Assembly: GCA_963755705.1 (NCBI GenBank)
Contig: CAVWKW010000001.1
Coordinates: 1,736,001 to 1,800,000 of the forward strand
Source of the DNA: JBARDN01 sp963755705
GTDB lineage: Bacteria; Desulfobacterota; Binatia; Binatales; Binataceae
Direction of reading: 5' to 3'
DNA: 64,000 bases
A program made the position numbers and the translations under genes. This document shows, piece after piece, positions 27,885 through 38,543 of the stretch. Numbering within the stretch: position 1 is the first letter of the stretch; each line of letters starts with the position of its first letter. Under the pieces are notes generated by a model that saw nothing but the letters and a program-made list of their open reading frames with translations, was not told the origin of the DNA and did no database searches.

Positions 27885-28307
27885 ATGGCAGCAAAACTCA
27901 AATTCGAAAGTATCAAGGTCGGCGAAGAGATTCCCGCCTACGTTGTCAGCGGCGTGACTCGGCCCGATTTTGTCCGCTACGCGGGCGCGTCGGGCGATTT
28001 CGTGCCGCTGCATTATGATCAGACCTTCGTCGAGGCCGCCGGAATCCCGACCGTGTTCGCGCAGGGGATGTTCACCGCGGGCCTGCTCTCGAAGGCGCTG
28101 ACGGATTGGGCGGGTATCGGCAGCGTGCGCAATTTCAAAGTCCGCTTCGCGACCCGGGTATGGCCGGGCGACGTGGTGACCTGCACCGGCAAGGTCACGG
28201 GCAAGAGCGAAAAGAACGGCGAGAAGCTGGTCGAGGGCGATCTGGTCGTGCTCAATCAAAAGGGCGAGCCTGCCATTCGCGGATCGTTCCGCGCGGCGGC
28301 ATCCTGA
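27885..28307 (+). CDS. MaoC-type dehydratase, catalytic subunit (HadB-like)
   Basis: A 140-residue hot-dog-fold hydratase. The catalytic pair lies in YAGASGDFVPLHYD (Asp and His of the D-x4-H motif), followed by QGMFTAGLLSKAL. It pairs with the N-terminal-domain protein encoded just upstream, like HadAB of mycobacteria, to act on 3-hydroxyacyl-thioesters. GGAGAAAAAAATTT is the ribosome site. Confidence 0.87.
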   Translation: MAAKLKFESIKVGEEIPAYVVSGVTRPDFVRYAGASGDFVPLHYDQTFVEAAGIPTVFAQGMFTAGLLSKALTDWAGIGSVRNFKVRFATRVWPGDVVTCTGKVTGKSEKNGEKLVEGDLVVLNQKGEPAIRGSFRAAAS

Positions 28308-28412
28308 GCAGATCGCACCGGCATTTTCGGAAATAACTCTGTTGATTGTCGTGGCCGGCGGCCCCTCTGGCGCTGGTCCGCGCAGGCTAAATTTCGACTA
28401 TAATCTATTACA

Positions 28413-29867
28413 ATGGGTGAACCTCGATACGTAATAATTCACGGCCATTTTTATCAGCCGCCGCGCGAGAGCCCGTGGACCGGTCTCATCAGTCCCGAGC
28501 CTGGAGCTGCGCCGTTTCCGAACTGGAACGAGCGGATTCTCTCCGAGTCGTACACCGCCAACGCCCACGCGCATACGATGGAGGGCACGGTCGTCCACGT
28601 CCGCAACAATTACGAGTCGATGGACTTCGACGTCGGGCCAACACTCGCGCTATGGCTCCAAACCCACGGCAAGGCGGCGTACCGGGCGATGCTCCGCGGC
28701 GACATGCTCTCGCGCGAGCACACCGGCGGTTACGGCAATGCGATCTCGCAATCCTACAACCATTCGATTCTGCCGCTGCTCGCGCCGCGCAGCCGCAACT
28801 TGCAGATCGCTTGGGGGGTCGAGGATTTCGTCTATCGCTTCGGCCGGCGTCCAATCGGGATGTGGCTGCCCGAGTGCGCGGTCGATGAAGAGACGCTCGA
28901 AGCGGTTGCCGACGCGGGCTTGAAGTTCATCATTCTCGCGCCGCAGCAGGGGAAATACGCTGGCGACGAGTCCGACACTCGCGCGGCCGGACCGTTCCAA
29001 TGGCAAAAGGGCGCACGCAAAGTCGCGATCTTCCGCTTCGACCGCGAAATGTCGGCGACGATCTCCTTTGGCGAAGGACTCGACGACGGCGCACGCCTGT
29101 CCGAATGGATCACGGCGACCGCGCTTGCGCTGCCCGAGGGAGCGGCGCTGATGCTCGCGACCGACGGCGAGACTTTCGGGCATCATAAGAAGACCGGAGC
29201 CGCCGAACTAGCCCGCGCGTTCCTGACGCTCTCGCGGCGAGACGACGTGATTGTCACCAACTGCGAGCAGTACCTGGCCGAGCACGGCGCGCGCGGAAGC
29301 TTCACGATCGACGCGCCCAGCGCGTGGAGCTGCGCGCACGGCGTCGAAAGGTGGCGCTCGGATTGCGGATGCCGCATGGATCCGAAGACCTCGCAGGAAT
29401 GGCGCGCGCCGCTGCGGGTTGCGATGGATTTCGTAAACAATCACGTGCTGGCGGTCTACGATCGTTTCGCGCCGGACCTGGTGAAAGATCCGCAGGGTGC
29501 GCTGTCCGGCTCGATCCGTCTGATGATCGATTCCAATCCTGCCGTGCACGAGGAATTCTTCACTCGTTTCAAGGTCGCGGGCGAAGTCACGCGCGAGCGT
29601 CTGATGCGGCTGTTCGAGATGGTTCGGGCAGGGGAAGCCTCGCTTACCAGTTGCGCGTGGTTCTTCGACGATTTTGGCGGACCCGAGGGACGCGTAGCGT
29701 TGCGCTGGGCTGCACGCGCGGTCGAGCTGGCGGCGGAGGTCGCCCCCAGCATCGAGACCGAGTTGCTCGAGCGGCTGCGCGAAATTCATTCGAACCGCCA
29801 CGAAGTCGGCGATGCGGCGACGTTGTACTTGAGTCTGAAAACGCGCGAGGCGCGCGGGAGGATTTAG
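28413..29867 (+). CDS. Glycoside hydrolase family 57 protein with DUF3536
   Basis: A 484-residue GH57-type (beta/alpha)7-barrel protein, probably an alpha-glucanotransferase or amylase-like enzyme working on storage glucan. The start YVIIHGHFYQPPRESPW contains the active-site HxH region, GMWLPECAVD carries the family nucleophile region, and SDCGC/RAPLRVAMD mark the C-terminal DUF3536 segment. It is cytoplasmic. The acs start codon lies two bases after its stop, so the genes overlap in expression even though their roles differ. Confidence 0.85.
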   Translation: MGEPRYVIIHGHFYQPPRESPWTGLISPEPGAAPFPNWNERILSESYTANAHAHTMEGTVVHVRNNYESMDFDVGPTLALWLQTHGKAAYRAMLRGDMLSREHTGGYGNAISQSYNHSILPLLAPRSRNLQIAWGVEDFVYRFGRRPIGMWLPECAVDEETLEAVADAGLKFIILAPQQGKYAGDESDTRAAGPFQWQKGARKVAIFRFDREMSATISFGEGLDDGARLSEWITATALALPEGAALMLATDGETFGHHKKTGAAELARAFLTLSRRDDVIVTNCEQYLAEHGARGSFTIDAPSAWSCAHGVERWRSDCGCRMDPKTSQEWRAPLRVAMDFVNNHVLAVYDRFAPDLVKDPQGALSGSIRLMIDSNPAVHEEFFTRFKVAGEVTRERLMRLFEMVRAGEASLTSCAWFFDDFGGPEGRVALRWAARAVELAAEVAPSIETELLERLREIHSNRHEVGDAATLYLSLKTREARGRI

Positions 29868-29869
29868 CC

Positions 29870-31828
<1,959 letters not shown>

Positions 31829-31895
31829 ATCTCCTGATCCCGCGCCCTCCAGGAAAAGGTGCACCAGACCGTCGGAAGAGTCTGCTAGTGCCGAG

Positions 31896-32073
31896 GGCGA
31901 GATTCCTCGCGATTGCTGCCAATTGGTAGGAAGCGTATGCCGCCATATGCATCGCCTGCGCGTGCTCGGAATGACACAAAACCTGCGAGGGTTGTCATTC
32001 CGAGCGCGAGTCTGCAGCCGACTATGAGTCGAGTACGATGTCTCGCGCTGCGGGTATCGCGAGGAATCTCGCC
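31896..32073. repeat. 178-bp nested palindromic element
   Basis: An 18-base perfect terminal inverted repeat, GGCGAGATTCCTCGCGAT at 31896-31913 and its complement at 32056-32073, encloses a second 13-base perfect inverted repeat, GCTCGGAATGACA at 31964-31976 and its complement at 31993-32005. It has no coding content and looks like a miniature inverted-repeat or extended-hairpin element of the type scattered between genes. Direct target repeats were not found. Confidence 0.7.
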
Positions 32074-32162
32074 AGCCGTGAGAGCAGCCCACTGGAATGG
32101 GCGAAAATCACTGTGTTTCTGCGCCTAGTCTCGGCCCCGATGCCTTCCGCCTCTCGCGCTCC

Positions 32163-32191
32163 TTGCCGCGCGCGCGCGGGCGAGGTATCCT
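32163..32191 (+). promoter_or_regulatory. Sigma-70-type promoter of the rimP-nusA-infB operon
   Basis: TTGCCG at 32163-32168 and TATCCT at 32186-32191 are separated by exactly 17 bases. Transcription would begin around 32198-32200, just before the leader hairpin at 32202-32219. Assigned by eye. Confidence 0.6.
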
Positions 32192-32201
32192 ATGCACCGT
32201 G

Positions 32202-32224
32202 AGTGGGCCTGTGCCCACTTTTTT
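32202..32224 (+). terminator. Terminator-like hairpin at the very 5' end of the rimP leader
   Basis: AGTGGGC (32202-32208) and GCCCACT (32213-32219) form a 7-bp stem with a CTGT loop, followed directly by five T residues. It lies within a few bases of the predicted transcript start, 67 bases ahead of the rimP start codon, so it could act as an early attenuator or pause site. Confidence 0.6.
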
Positions 32225-32290
32225 GTTGGTGTCGGCGACGGTTCCGGAAAATTTGAGCGGGTCTATTACCGCCCCATGGAGGCATCCGCG

Positions 32291-32791
32291 ATGCTCGTGC
32301 TGACGCCACATCCGGTTGCCGCGAAGATCGCGGAACTGCTGGAACCGCATATCGAGCGGCAGGGCTATGAGCTGGTCGCGGTCGAGTATCGGCACGGCAC
32401 CCGAAGCTCGCTGGTGCGGCTGTTGGTGGATAAGCCGGGCGGTGGTATCGGACTGGACGATTTGGAGAAGTTGAGTCCGGTCTTGAGCGACCTGCTCGAC
32501 GTGTACGATCCGGTGGCGGAGCGCTACACGCTGGAGGTTGCCTCGCCGGGCCTCGACCGGCCGCTGCGCAAGCTCGAGCACTTTGAAGCGGTGCGCGGTG
32601 GGCGCGTCAATATCCGGACGCACCGGGCGCGCGACGGACAGAAGTCGTTCACCGGCAGGCTGGCCGAGGTGAGCGAGTCCGGAGTCGAGCTGGATGACGA
32701 AATCAGCCATCGTCGGGTCGTGATTGGATTCGGCGAGATGGCGAAGGCGAATTTCGAATACGATTTTGACGAACGAAAGAAAAAAGCCTGA
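32291..32791 (+). CDS. rimP: Ribosome maturation factor RimP
   Basis: Needed for late 30S subunit assembly. The N-terminal alpha/beta domain has HIERQGYELVAVEYRH and VRLLVDKPGGGIGLDDLEKLS, then the signature YTLEVASPGLDRPL leads to the SH3-like C-terminal domain. ATG 32291 is chosen because GGAGG sits nine bases upstream; an in-frame ATG at 32276 overlaps that ribosome site. It is the first gene of the nusA-infB operon, its usual position. Confidence 0.92.
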   Translation: MLVLTPHPVAAKIAELLEPHIERQGYELVAVEYRHGTRSSLVRLLVDKPGGGIGLDDLEKLSPVLSDLLDVYDPVAERYTLEVASPGLDRPLRKLEHFEAVRGGRVNIRTHRARDGQKSFTGRLAEVSESGVELDDEISHRRVVIGFGEMAKANFEYDFDERKKKA

Positions 32792-32872
32792 CGAAATGCA
32801 TCGCGCGAATCGAATCATGCGATTCGGCCGGTGCTGTGGCGCGCGGAACGCCGTGCGCCCCGGGGAGGCGGT

Positions 32873-34267
32873 ATGCAGGTCGATCTGAACCGGGTTATCG
32901 AGCAAGTCTCGAAGGAAAAGGGAATCGATAAAACGATCGTGATTAACGCGGTCGAGGAGATGATGCATTCTGCTGCGCGGCGCACTTTCGGCGCCGAGCG
33001 CAATATCGAGTCGCGCTTCAACACCGAGCTCGGCGAGATCGAGCTGTTCGAGATCAAGACCGTGGTCGAGACCGTCGCCAATCCTTCGGCCGAGGCGACG
33101 ATCGTCGAAGCTCGCGCAAAGTACGATCCCGAAGCCGAAGTCGGCGACGAGATTTTGATCAAGCTCGATACCGCGACGATGGGCCGGATCGCGGCGCAGG
33201 CGGCCAAGCAGAACCTGATCCAGCATATCCGCGACGCAGAGCGCAAGCAGATTTTCAACGAGTTCAAGGATCGCAAGGGCGAGATCGTTTCCGGAATTGT
33301 CCAGCGCTTCGAGCGCAAAAACATGATCGTCAACCTCGGCCGGACCGAGGCGATCCTGCCCGAGAAGGAACAGATCCCGCACGAGCGCTATCGGCAGGGC
33401 GACCGAATTCGGGCGTTGATCCTCGACGTCGATCTCTCCGAGAAAGGCCTCGCGATAATCCTGTCGCGGACCTCGAACGATTTCCTGATCGGACTGTTCG
33501 CACAGGAAGTCCCGGAAATCTACGAAGGTATAGTCGAGATTCGCCAGTGCGCTCGCGAGCCCGGCGGACGCGCGAAAGTCGCCGTCTATTCCAAGGACTC
33601 CGACGTCGATCCGGTCGGCGCATGCGTCGGGATGAAAGGCACGCGCGTGCAATCAGTCGTGCAGGAACTGCGCGGCGAGAAAATCGATATCGTGCCGTGG
33701 ACCGACGATCAGGCCGAGCTGGTTTGCCGCGCGCTCGCGCCCGCCAAGGTCTCGAAGGTGGTGATCGACGAGGACGAACACGCGATGGAGGTGATCGTTC
33801 CCGACGACCAGCTCTCGCTCGCGATCGGAAAGCGCGGCCAGAACGTGCGTTTGGCTCATCGCCTGACCCAATGGAAGCTCGACGTGCGCAGCGAGGCCGA
33901 AGCCGAAGAAGAGGCGCGTTCGGCGCGCGCGTCGTTAAACGCGATCCCCGGAATCGGCGATATCAACGCCGAGCTTTTGTTCCAATGGGGCTATCGGTCG
34001 GCGGAGCAGCTTTCCGAAGCCGACGAAAATAATTTCGAGGTCGAGGGTATCAGCCCCGAGCGCGCGCAGCAGATTATTGCCGCCGCGCGAAACCATGTCG
34101 CCGAAAAACGCAAAGTAGAAGAGGCGCGTGCCGGGGCCGAGGCTGAAGCCGACCGCGCTCGCGCCGCAGCCGCCGCGGAGGCCGCCGTCGAAGCGGCCAC
34201 CCATGGGACTGAAAAGGATGAAGTGCCGGCGGACGCGCCGGCCGCCGATGCCGAAGGGAAGTCATAG
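32873..34267 (+). CDS. nusA: Transcription termination/antitermination factor NusA
   Basis: Binds RNA polymerase and nascent RNA to control pausing, termination and antitermination. The order is N-terminal domain (DLNRVIEQVSKEKGIDK), S1 (GEIVSGIVQRFERKNMIVNLG), two KH domains (VGACVGMKGTRVQSVVQEL; SLAIGKRGQNVRLAHRLT) and an acidic C-terminus with one helix-hairpin-helix (NAIPGIGDINAELLFQWG). The last 50 residues are Ala/Glu-rich. ATG 32873 follows GGGGAGGCGG. Confidence 0.95.
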   Translation: MQVDLNRVIEQVSKEKGIDKTIVINAVEEMMHSAARRTFGAERNIESRFNTELGEIELFEIKTVVETVANPSAEATIVEARAKYDPEAEVGDEILIKLDTATMGRIAAQAAKQNLIQHIRDAERKQIFNEFKDRKGEIVSGIVQRFERKNMIVNLGRTEAILPEKEQIPHERYRQGDRIRALILDVDLSEKGLAIILSRTSNDFLIGLFAQEVPEIYEGIVEIRQCAREPGGRAKVAVYSKDSDVDPVGACVGMKGTRVQSVVQELRGEKIDIVPWTDDQAELVCRALAPAKVSKVVIDEDEHAMEVIVPDDQLSLAIGKRGQNVRLAHRLTQWKLDVRSEAEAEEEARSARASLNAIPGIGDINAELLFQWGYRSAEQLSEADENNFEVEGISPERAQQIIAAARNHVAEKRKVEEARAGAEAEADRARAAAAAEAAVEAATHGTEKDEVPADAPAADAEGKS

Positions 34268-34541
34268 CCCCGTCCGCACCTGTCTTGGATGCATGCGGCG
34301 CGAGGCGCAATCCGCGATGCTGCGGATCGCGATCCGCGACGGTCAGGCGGTGCTGGACCAGGACGGAAACATAGCGGGACGCGGCGGTTACCTGCATCGG
34401 AGTCCCGAATGCCTCGAGCGCTTCGTCAAGTCGAAGGTCAGGCAGTGGAAGTCGCTGCGCAGCGGAATCGAGAAGGATCAACGGATGCGAATCGCACAAT
34501 CGATTCGCACGCGACTGGATAGAGAAGCATCGCTCGAATAG
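34248..34541 (+). CDS. ylxR: YlxR/RnpM family RNA-binding protein
   Basis: Small basic protein that in other bacteria binds RNase P RNA and nucleic acid, always found between nusA and infB. RTCLGCMRRE and GRGGYLHRSPECLERF are the family motifs. ATG 34248 overlaps the nusA end by 20 bases in another frame and begins seven residues before the conserved core; the longer frame from 34128 lies wholly inside nusA. Confidence 0.85.
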   Translation: MPKGSHSPVRTCLGCMRREAQSAMLRIAIRDGQAVLDQDGNIAGRGGYLHRSPECLERFVKSKVRQWKSLRSGIEKDQRMRIAQSIRTRLDREASLE

Positions 34542-34551
34542 AATAGCCAAG

Positions 34552-37440
34552 ATGGCGCGAAAGCGGATCAAAACTCTTGCGTTGGAATGGGGCGTTTCCG
34601 TTGAGGACGTGCTCCAAAGTAGCGTACGGCTGCGCCTGGGCCATACGCACTCGGAATCGAGCCTGCTGGCTCCTGAAGAGGCAGACAAGATAAAGGCCGA
34701 CCTCGACGAGCAGGCGCATCGCGCCGCCCTGCTGCGGCGCGAAACCGTGGTCGAGACCAGCGCCGGAAAAATCTTCGAGAAGCGGCTCAACGCCACCGTG
34801 ATGCGCCGGCGGCATTCGGAGACCGGACCCGGAGCCTCGCCGCAGGATCAGCCTTTCAATTTTGAAGTTGACAACCGGTCAGAAGACACTTTCGTCGCGC
34901 CGTTTATCGAAGAAGCTCCGGCGCCGATAATCGAGACTCCAGTCCTGTTCGATACCGAGACCGCGCCTGCCGCCAATGCCGACACCGCGGCCGACATACC
35001 TGCGGTTGAAGTCGGCGCGATGGCCGACGAGCACGCGACCGAAGACGATAGCGGGCAGTCACTCGCGCCGATTACGCAAGCCGAAGAGACTCAGCAGGAG
35101 TTCAAACCGGAAACTCCGGCCAAGTCCGAGCCGCCGCCCAAAGTCGAGCCGCCTCGCGCGCCGATCGCCGAGGCCCGTCCCGGACGCAACGGCGGCCCAA
35201 CCGTGGTTGTGACCCGGCCGTCGACGCAGGTCGGCGATCGCGGCGCGATAAATCTTACCAAAGGCGTACAGGGCGGCCCCACCCTGGACGACGGCCAGCG
35301 CGGACCCAAGGTGCTGGGCAAAATTGATCTGCGCCCCAAGGCTCCCGTGCGTCCGGCCTCACCGCCGATGCGCCCCGGACAGCCTCCGCGTCCCGGCGCA
35401 CCCAGCCGCTTCGGCGCGACCCCCCAGCAGCCCGTGCCTCCGGACCCCGGCGCACAGCCGGGAGACACCGGAAAGCCGGGAGCGCGCGGAGTCAAGAAAC
35501 GCAAGGTCGTCAAGAAGGGGACCGTCGATTTCACGGCCGAGCGCGAGATGCGCGGCCTGCGCGTGCCCAAGAAGCGGCGCGCACTGCCAGGCAAGGAACA
35601 GCGCAAGACCGAAATCACGACGCCCAAAGCTTCCAAGCGCGTGGTCCGGATTACCGAAGGCGTCACCGTCGGCGATCTCGGCCGCAACATGGGCGTCAAG
35701 GCGGGCGAGCTGATCAAGAAGCTGATGGAGATGGGCCAGATGGCCACGCTCAATCAGACGCTCGATGTCGATACCGCAACCCTGCTTGCCGGTGAATTCG
35801 GCTACAGCGTAGAGAACGTCGCCTTCGACGTCGAACAGGCGATCGAGGACGTCGAAGAGACTGAGCCGGGCGAAGCGTTGCCGCGTCCCCCGGTCGTCAC
35901 CGTGATGGGCCACGTCGATCACGGCAAGACTTCACTGCTCGACGCGATCCGGCATACCACCGTTACCGCAAAAGAATTTGGCGGAATCACGCAGCACATC
36001 GGCGCGTACATGGTCACCGCCAACGGCCGCGCGATCACGTTCGTCGATACCCCCGGTCATGAGGCGTTCACCTCGATGCGCGCGCGCGGCGCCAAGGTCA
36101 CCGATATCGTCGTGCTGGTGGTCGCGGCCAACGAAGGCGTGATGCCGCAAACGATCGAGGCGATCAACCATGCCAAGGCCGCCAAGGTTCCAATAATCGT
36201 TGCGATCAACAAGATCGATTTGCCCGACGCCAACCTCGACCGCACCAAACAGCGGTTGACCGAGCAGGGCCTCATCCCGGAAGACTACGGCGGCGAGACG
36301 ATCACTGTCCCGGTTTCCGCCCGCACGGGTGAAGGAATCGAAAAACTGCTCGAGATGATTCTGTTGCAGGCCGACGTGATGGAGCTGAAGGCCACTCGCG
36401 ACCGCGCGGCGCGCGGCACCGTGGTCGAATCCGAGCTCGATCGCGGCCGCGGCCCGGTCGCGACCGTATTGATCCAGGAAGGCACTCTGCATCAGGGCGA
36501 CGCCTTCGTGTGCGGCGTCAGCTTCGGCCGCGTGCGCGCGATGCTCGATCATCAGGGGCAGCGTCTTACCGAGGCCGGTCCCTCGACGCCGGTCGAAATC
36601 TTCGGACTCTCCAGCGTCCCGGAACCCGGCACCGCGTTCGTCGCCGTGACCGAGGAAGCCAAGGCGCGGCAAGTCGCCGAATATCGCCGCTCCAAGCAGC
36701 GCGAAGGCGAGCTCGCCAAGACCAGCCGAATCTCGCTCGAAGATTTGAGCCAGCGGATGGCGGCCGGCGAAGTCAAGGAACTCAAGGTAATCGTAAAGGG
36801 CGACGTACAGGGTTCGGTCGAAGCGGTCACCGATGCGCTCACCCGCATGTCCACCGGAGAGGTCAAGCTCGAAGTGATTCACAGCTCCGCGGGCGCGATC
36901 TCGGAAACCGACATCACACTGGCGTCGGCTTCCAAAGCGGTCGTGATTGGATTCAATATCCGTCCCGAGCCCAAGGCTGCGCAGCTCGCCGAGAAAGAGG
37001 GCGTCGATGTCCGCCTCTACACCGTCATTTACGAGGCGATCAACGACATGCGCGAGGCGATGGAAGGTCTGCTCGCTCCGACTTATCGCGAAAAGTCCCT
37101 CGGCCGCGCCGAAGTGCGCAAGACTTTCACCGTCCCGGGCGCCACGATTGCCGGCTCGATGGTGGTCGACGGCAAGATCACTCGCAGCGGACGCGCGCGC
37201 CTGGTGCGCGACGGCCGCGTGGTCTGGGAAGGCAGGATCTCCTCGCTCAAGCGCTTCAAGGACGACGCTCGCGAAGTCCTGACCGGCTACGAATGCGGTA
37301 TCGGACTCGAAAATTTCAACGATGTGAAGCCGGGCGACGTGATCGAGGCATTCGAGATGGAAGCGGTTCTGCGCAAGCTCGCTCCGGTCGCGCCTGCCGC
37401 GCGCGGACAGGCGGGCGCCGAGAAGCAGCTTCAGCCCTGA
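34552..37440 (+). CDS. infB: Translation initiation factor IF-2
   Basis: GTPase that brings fMet-tRNA to the ribosome. At 962 residues it is the long form: an N-terminal IF2_N-like domain (1-65), a long Pro/Ala-rich linker (about 90-310), a second IF2_N domain (about 364-415), then the G domain from residue 450 with GHVDHGKT, DTPGHEAF, NKID and SAR motifs, and the C-terminal tRNA-binding domains (KRFKDDAREVLTGYECGIGLENFNDVKPGD). It starts ten bases after ylxR within the same operon. Confidence 0.96.
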   Translation: MARKRIKTLALEWGVSVEDVLQSSVRLRLGHTHSESSLLAPEEADKIKADLDEQAHRAALLRRETVVETSAGKIFEKRLNATVMRRRHSETGPGASPQDQPFNFEVDNRSEDTFVAPFIEEAPAPIIETPVLFDTETAPAANADTAADIPAVEVGAMADEHATEDDSGQSLAPITQAEETQQEFKPETPAKSEPPPKVEPPRAPIAEARPGRNGGPTVVVTRPSTQVGDRGAINLTKGVQGGPTLDDGQRGPKVLGKIDLRPKAPVRPASPPMRPGQPPRPGAPSRFGATPQQPVPPDPGAQPGDTGKPGARGVKKRKVVKKGTVDFTAEREMRGLRVPKKRRALPGKEQRKTEITTPKASKRVVRITEGVTVGDLGRNMGVKAGELIKKLMEMGQMATLNQTLDVDTATLLAGEFGYSVENVAFDVEQAIEDVEETEPGEALPRPPVVTVMGHVDHGKTSLLDAIRHTTVTAKEFGGITQHIGAYMVTANGRAITFVDTPGHEAFTSMRARGAKVTDIVVLVVAANEGVMPQTIEAINHAKAAKVPIIVAINKIDLPDANLDRTKQRLTEQGLIPEDYGGETITVPVSARTGEGIEKLLEMILLQADVMELKATRDRAARGTVVESELDRGRGPVATVLIQEGTLHQGDAFVCGVSFGRVRAMLDHQGQRLTEAGPSTPVEIFGLSSVPEPGTAFVAVTEEAKARQVAEYRRSKQREGELAKTSRISLEDLSQRMAAGEVKELKVIVKGDVQGSVEAVTDALTRMSTGEVKLEVIHSSAGAISETDITLASASKAVVIGFNIRPEPKAAQLAEKEGVDVRLYTVIYEAINDMREAMEGLLAPTYREKSLGRAEVRKTFTVPGATIAGSMVVDGKITRSGRARLVRDGRVVWEGRISSLKRFKDDAREVLTGYECGIGLENFNDVKPGDVIEAFEMEAVLRKLAPVAPAARGQAGAEKQLQP

Positions 37441-37517
37441 GGCCCGATCGTTGGTTTTTTCGCGTGCGCGATCGCGGATCAGTCGGCCGCGCGTGATGCG
37501 GGGAGGAGGCGACGTTT

Positions 37518-37805
37518 ATGGTGGTCGGAGTTTTACGCCTCACGCTCTTTCTGCCTGAGAATCATTCGCTCAAGGGCAAGCGGCAGGTGCTGCGCGCGAT
37601 CAAAGCTCGCGTGCAAAACAAGTTCAACGTCTCGATCGCGGAATCTGACGGCCACGACCTCTGGCAGCGCGCCGAACTCGGCATCTGCCAGGTCGGCAGC
37701 GACCGGCCATTCGTCGATCACGCGCTGCGCGAGGTCGTGAACTTTATCGACTCGCTGGGACTTGCGCCGCTCGGCGAAGAGCAGCTCGAAATTATCAATT
37801 GCTAG
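37518..37805 (+). CDS. ylxP: DUF503 family protein YlxP
   Basis: Ninety-five-residue protein of the DUF503/YlxP family, which regularly lies between infB and rbfA. The signature LFLPENHSLKGKRQVLRAIKARVQNKFNVSIAE is intact. Molecular role is unsettled in the literature known to me; the gene position suggests ribosome assembly or translation. GGGAGGAGGCG is the ribosome site. Confidence 0.9.
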   Translation: MVVGVLRLTLFLPENHSLKGKRQVLRAIKARVQNKFNVSIAESDGHDLWQRAELGICQVGSDRPFVDHALREVVNFIDSLGLAPLGEEQLEIINC

Positions 37806-37829
37806 CAATATCTCCCTGGAGAGACGGAA

Positions 37830-38180
37830 GTGAGCGAAGCACGACGGCCCGAACGGGTGGCAGAAATGATTCTGCGCGAGCTATCCGCCCTGTTGATGCG
37901 CGATCTGCGCGACCCGCGCCTGCGCGGCGTGACTCTCACCCACGTCACGATGGCCGACGACCTGCGCCACGGCCGGGTGTACTTCTCGCACCTGGAAGGC
38001 TCGGCGCGCGCGCCGGCCGCGATCGCCGGATTTAAGAGTGCCGCCGGATTTATCCGCCGCGAGATGGGCCGCGTGCTCGGCCTCCGCTACACCCCCGAGC
38101 TCGATTTCGAATTCGACCCCGGCCTCGAACGCGCCGCAAGGATCGAAGTCCTGCTCCGAGAATCCCGCTCCCGCCAGTAG
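37830..38180 (+). CDS. rbfA: Ribosome-binding factor A
   Basis: Binds the 30S subunit near helix 1 of 16S rRNA for maturation and cold adaptation. RPERVAEMILRELSALLMRDLRDPRL opens the KH-like domain and RREMGRVLGLRYTPELDFEFD is the C-terminal family block. The 116-residue length is normal. GGAGAGACGG is upstream and the gene lies 24 bases after ylxP. Confidence 0.93.
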   Translation: MSEARRPERVAEMILRELSALLMRDLRDPRLRGVTLTHVTMADDLRHGRVYFSHLEGSARAPAAIAGFKSAAGFIRREMGRVLGLRYTPELDFEFDPGLERAARIEVLLRESRSRQ

Positions 38181-38543
38181 AACTGGGTGCCATGATTCTG
38201 ATTCCTCTTCCCTTTCGGGGCGAGGAATCGAACAGCGCGGTCCTTGTGTTCTTGGCGCAAAAGTTCTATTTCATTTCGCGAAGCCTACTAAACGGTCGGT
38301 TTGTCCTGAACGATCGTTTAGCACGAGCGTCCTCCGGTCGCGGTAGGTTATCTCGGAAGACGCCCGATCTGTTCAATGCTTTGGCGGATCACGGAAGGAA
38401 TACCGTATCCGCCGCCGGGTTTCCCCACCCAACCCCAGAACGGGAGCCGGTCGCGATGCGTGCGCGGCCGGCTCCCTCCTCTCCTTGCGATATTCTCGCT
38501 CTTACACGGCGCGGGATGGTCCGCTATCTTCGATGCTTCCCCC
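38181..38543. other. 363-bp gene-free gap inside the translation cluster
   Basis: Contains a C-rich hairpin of the dispersed type (CCTCTTCCCTTTCGGGGCGAGG, about 38206-38227) and an imperfect palindrome at 38288-38321, CTAAACGGTCGGTT facing GAACGATCGTTTAG, whose right half is itself a palindrome and resembles TetR-type operators. No regulator gene is present. The gap separates rbfA and truB, which are usually adjacent. Confidence 0.45.

Larger units (their letters stand above)
31829..32290 (+). other. 462-bp gene-free region between acs and rimP
   Basis: Holds the 178-bp nested palindrome (31896-32073), the rimP promoter and the leader hairpin. The open frame reaching back to 32192 is not taken as rimP because its N-terminal part covers the hairpin and has no family similarity. 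Confidence 0.6.
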
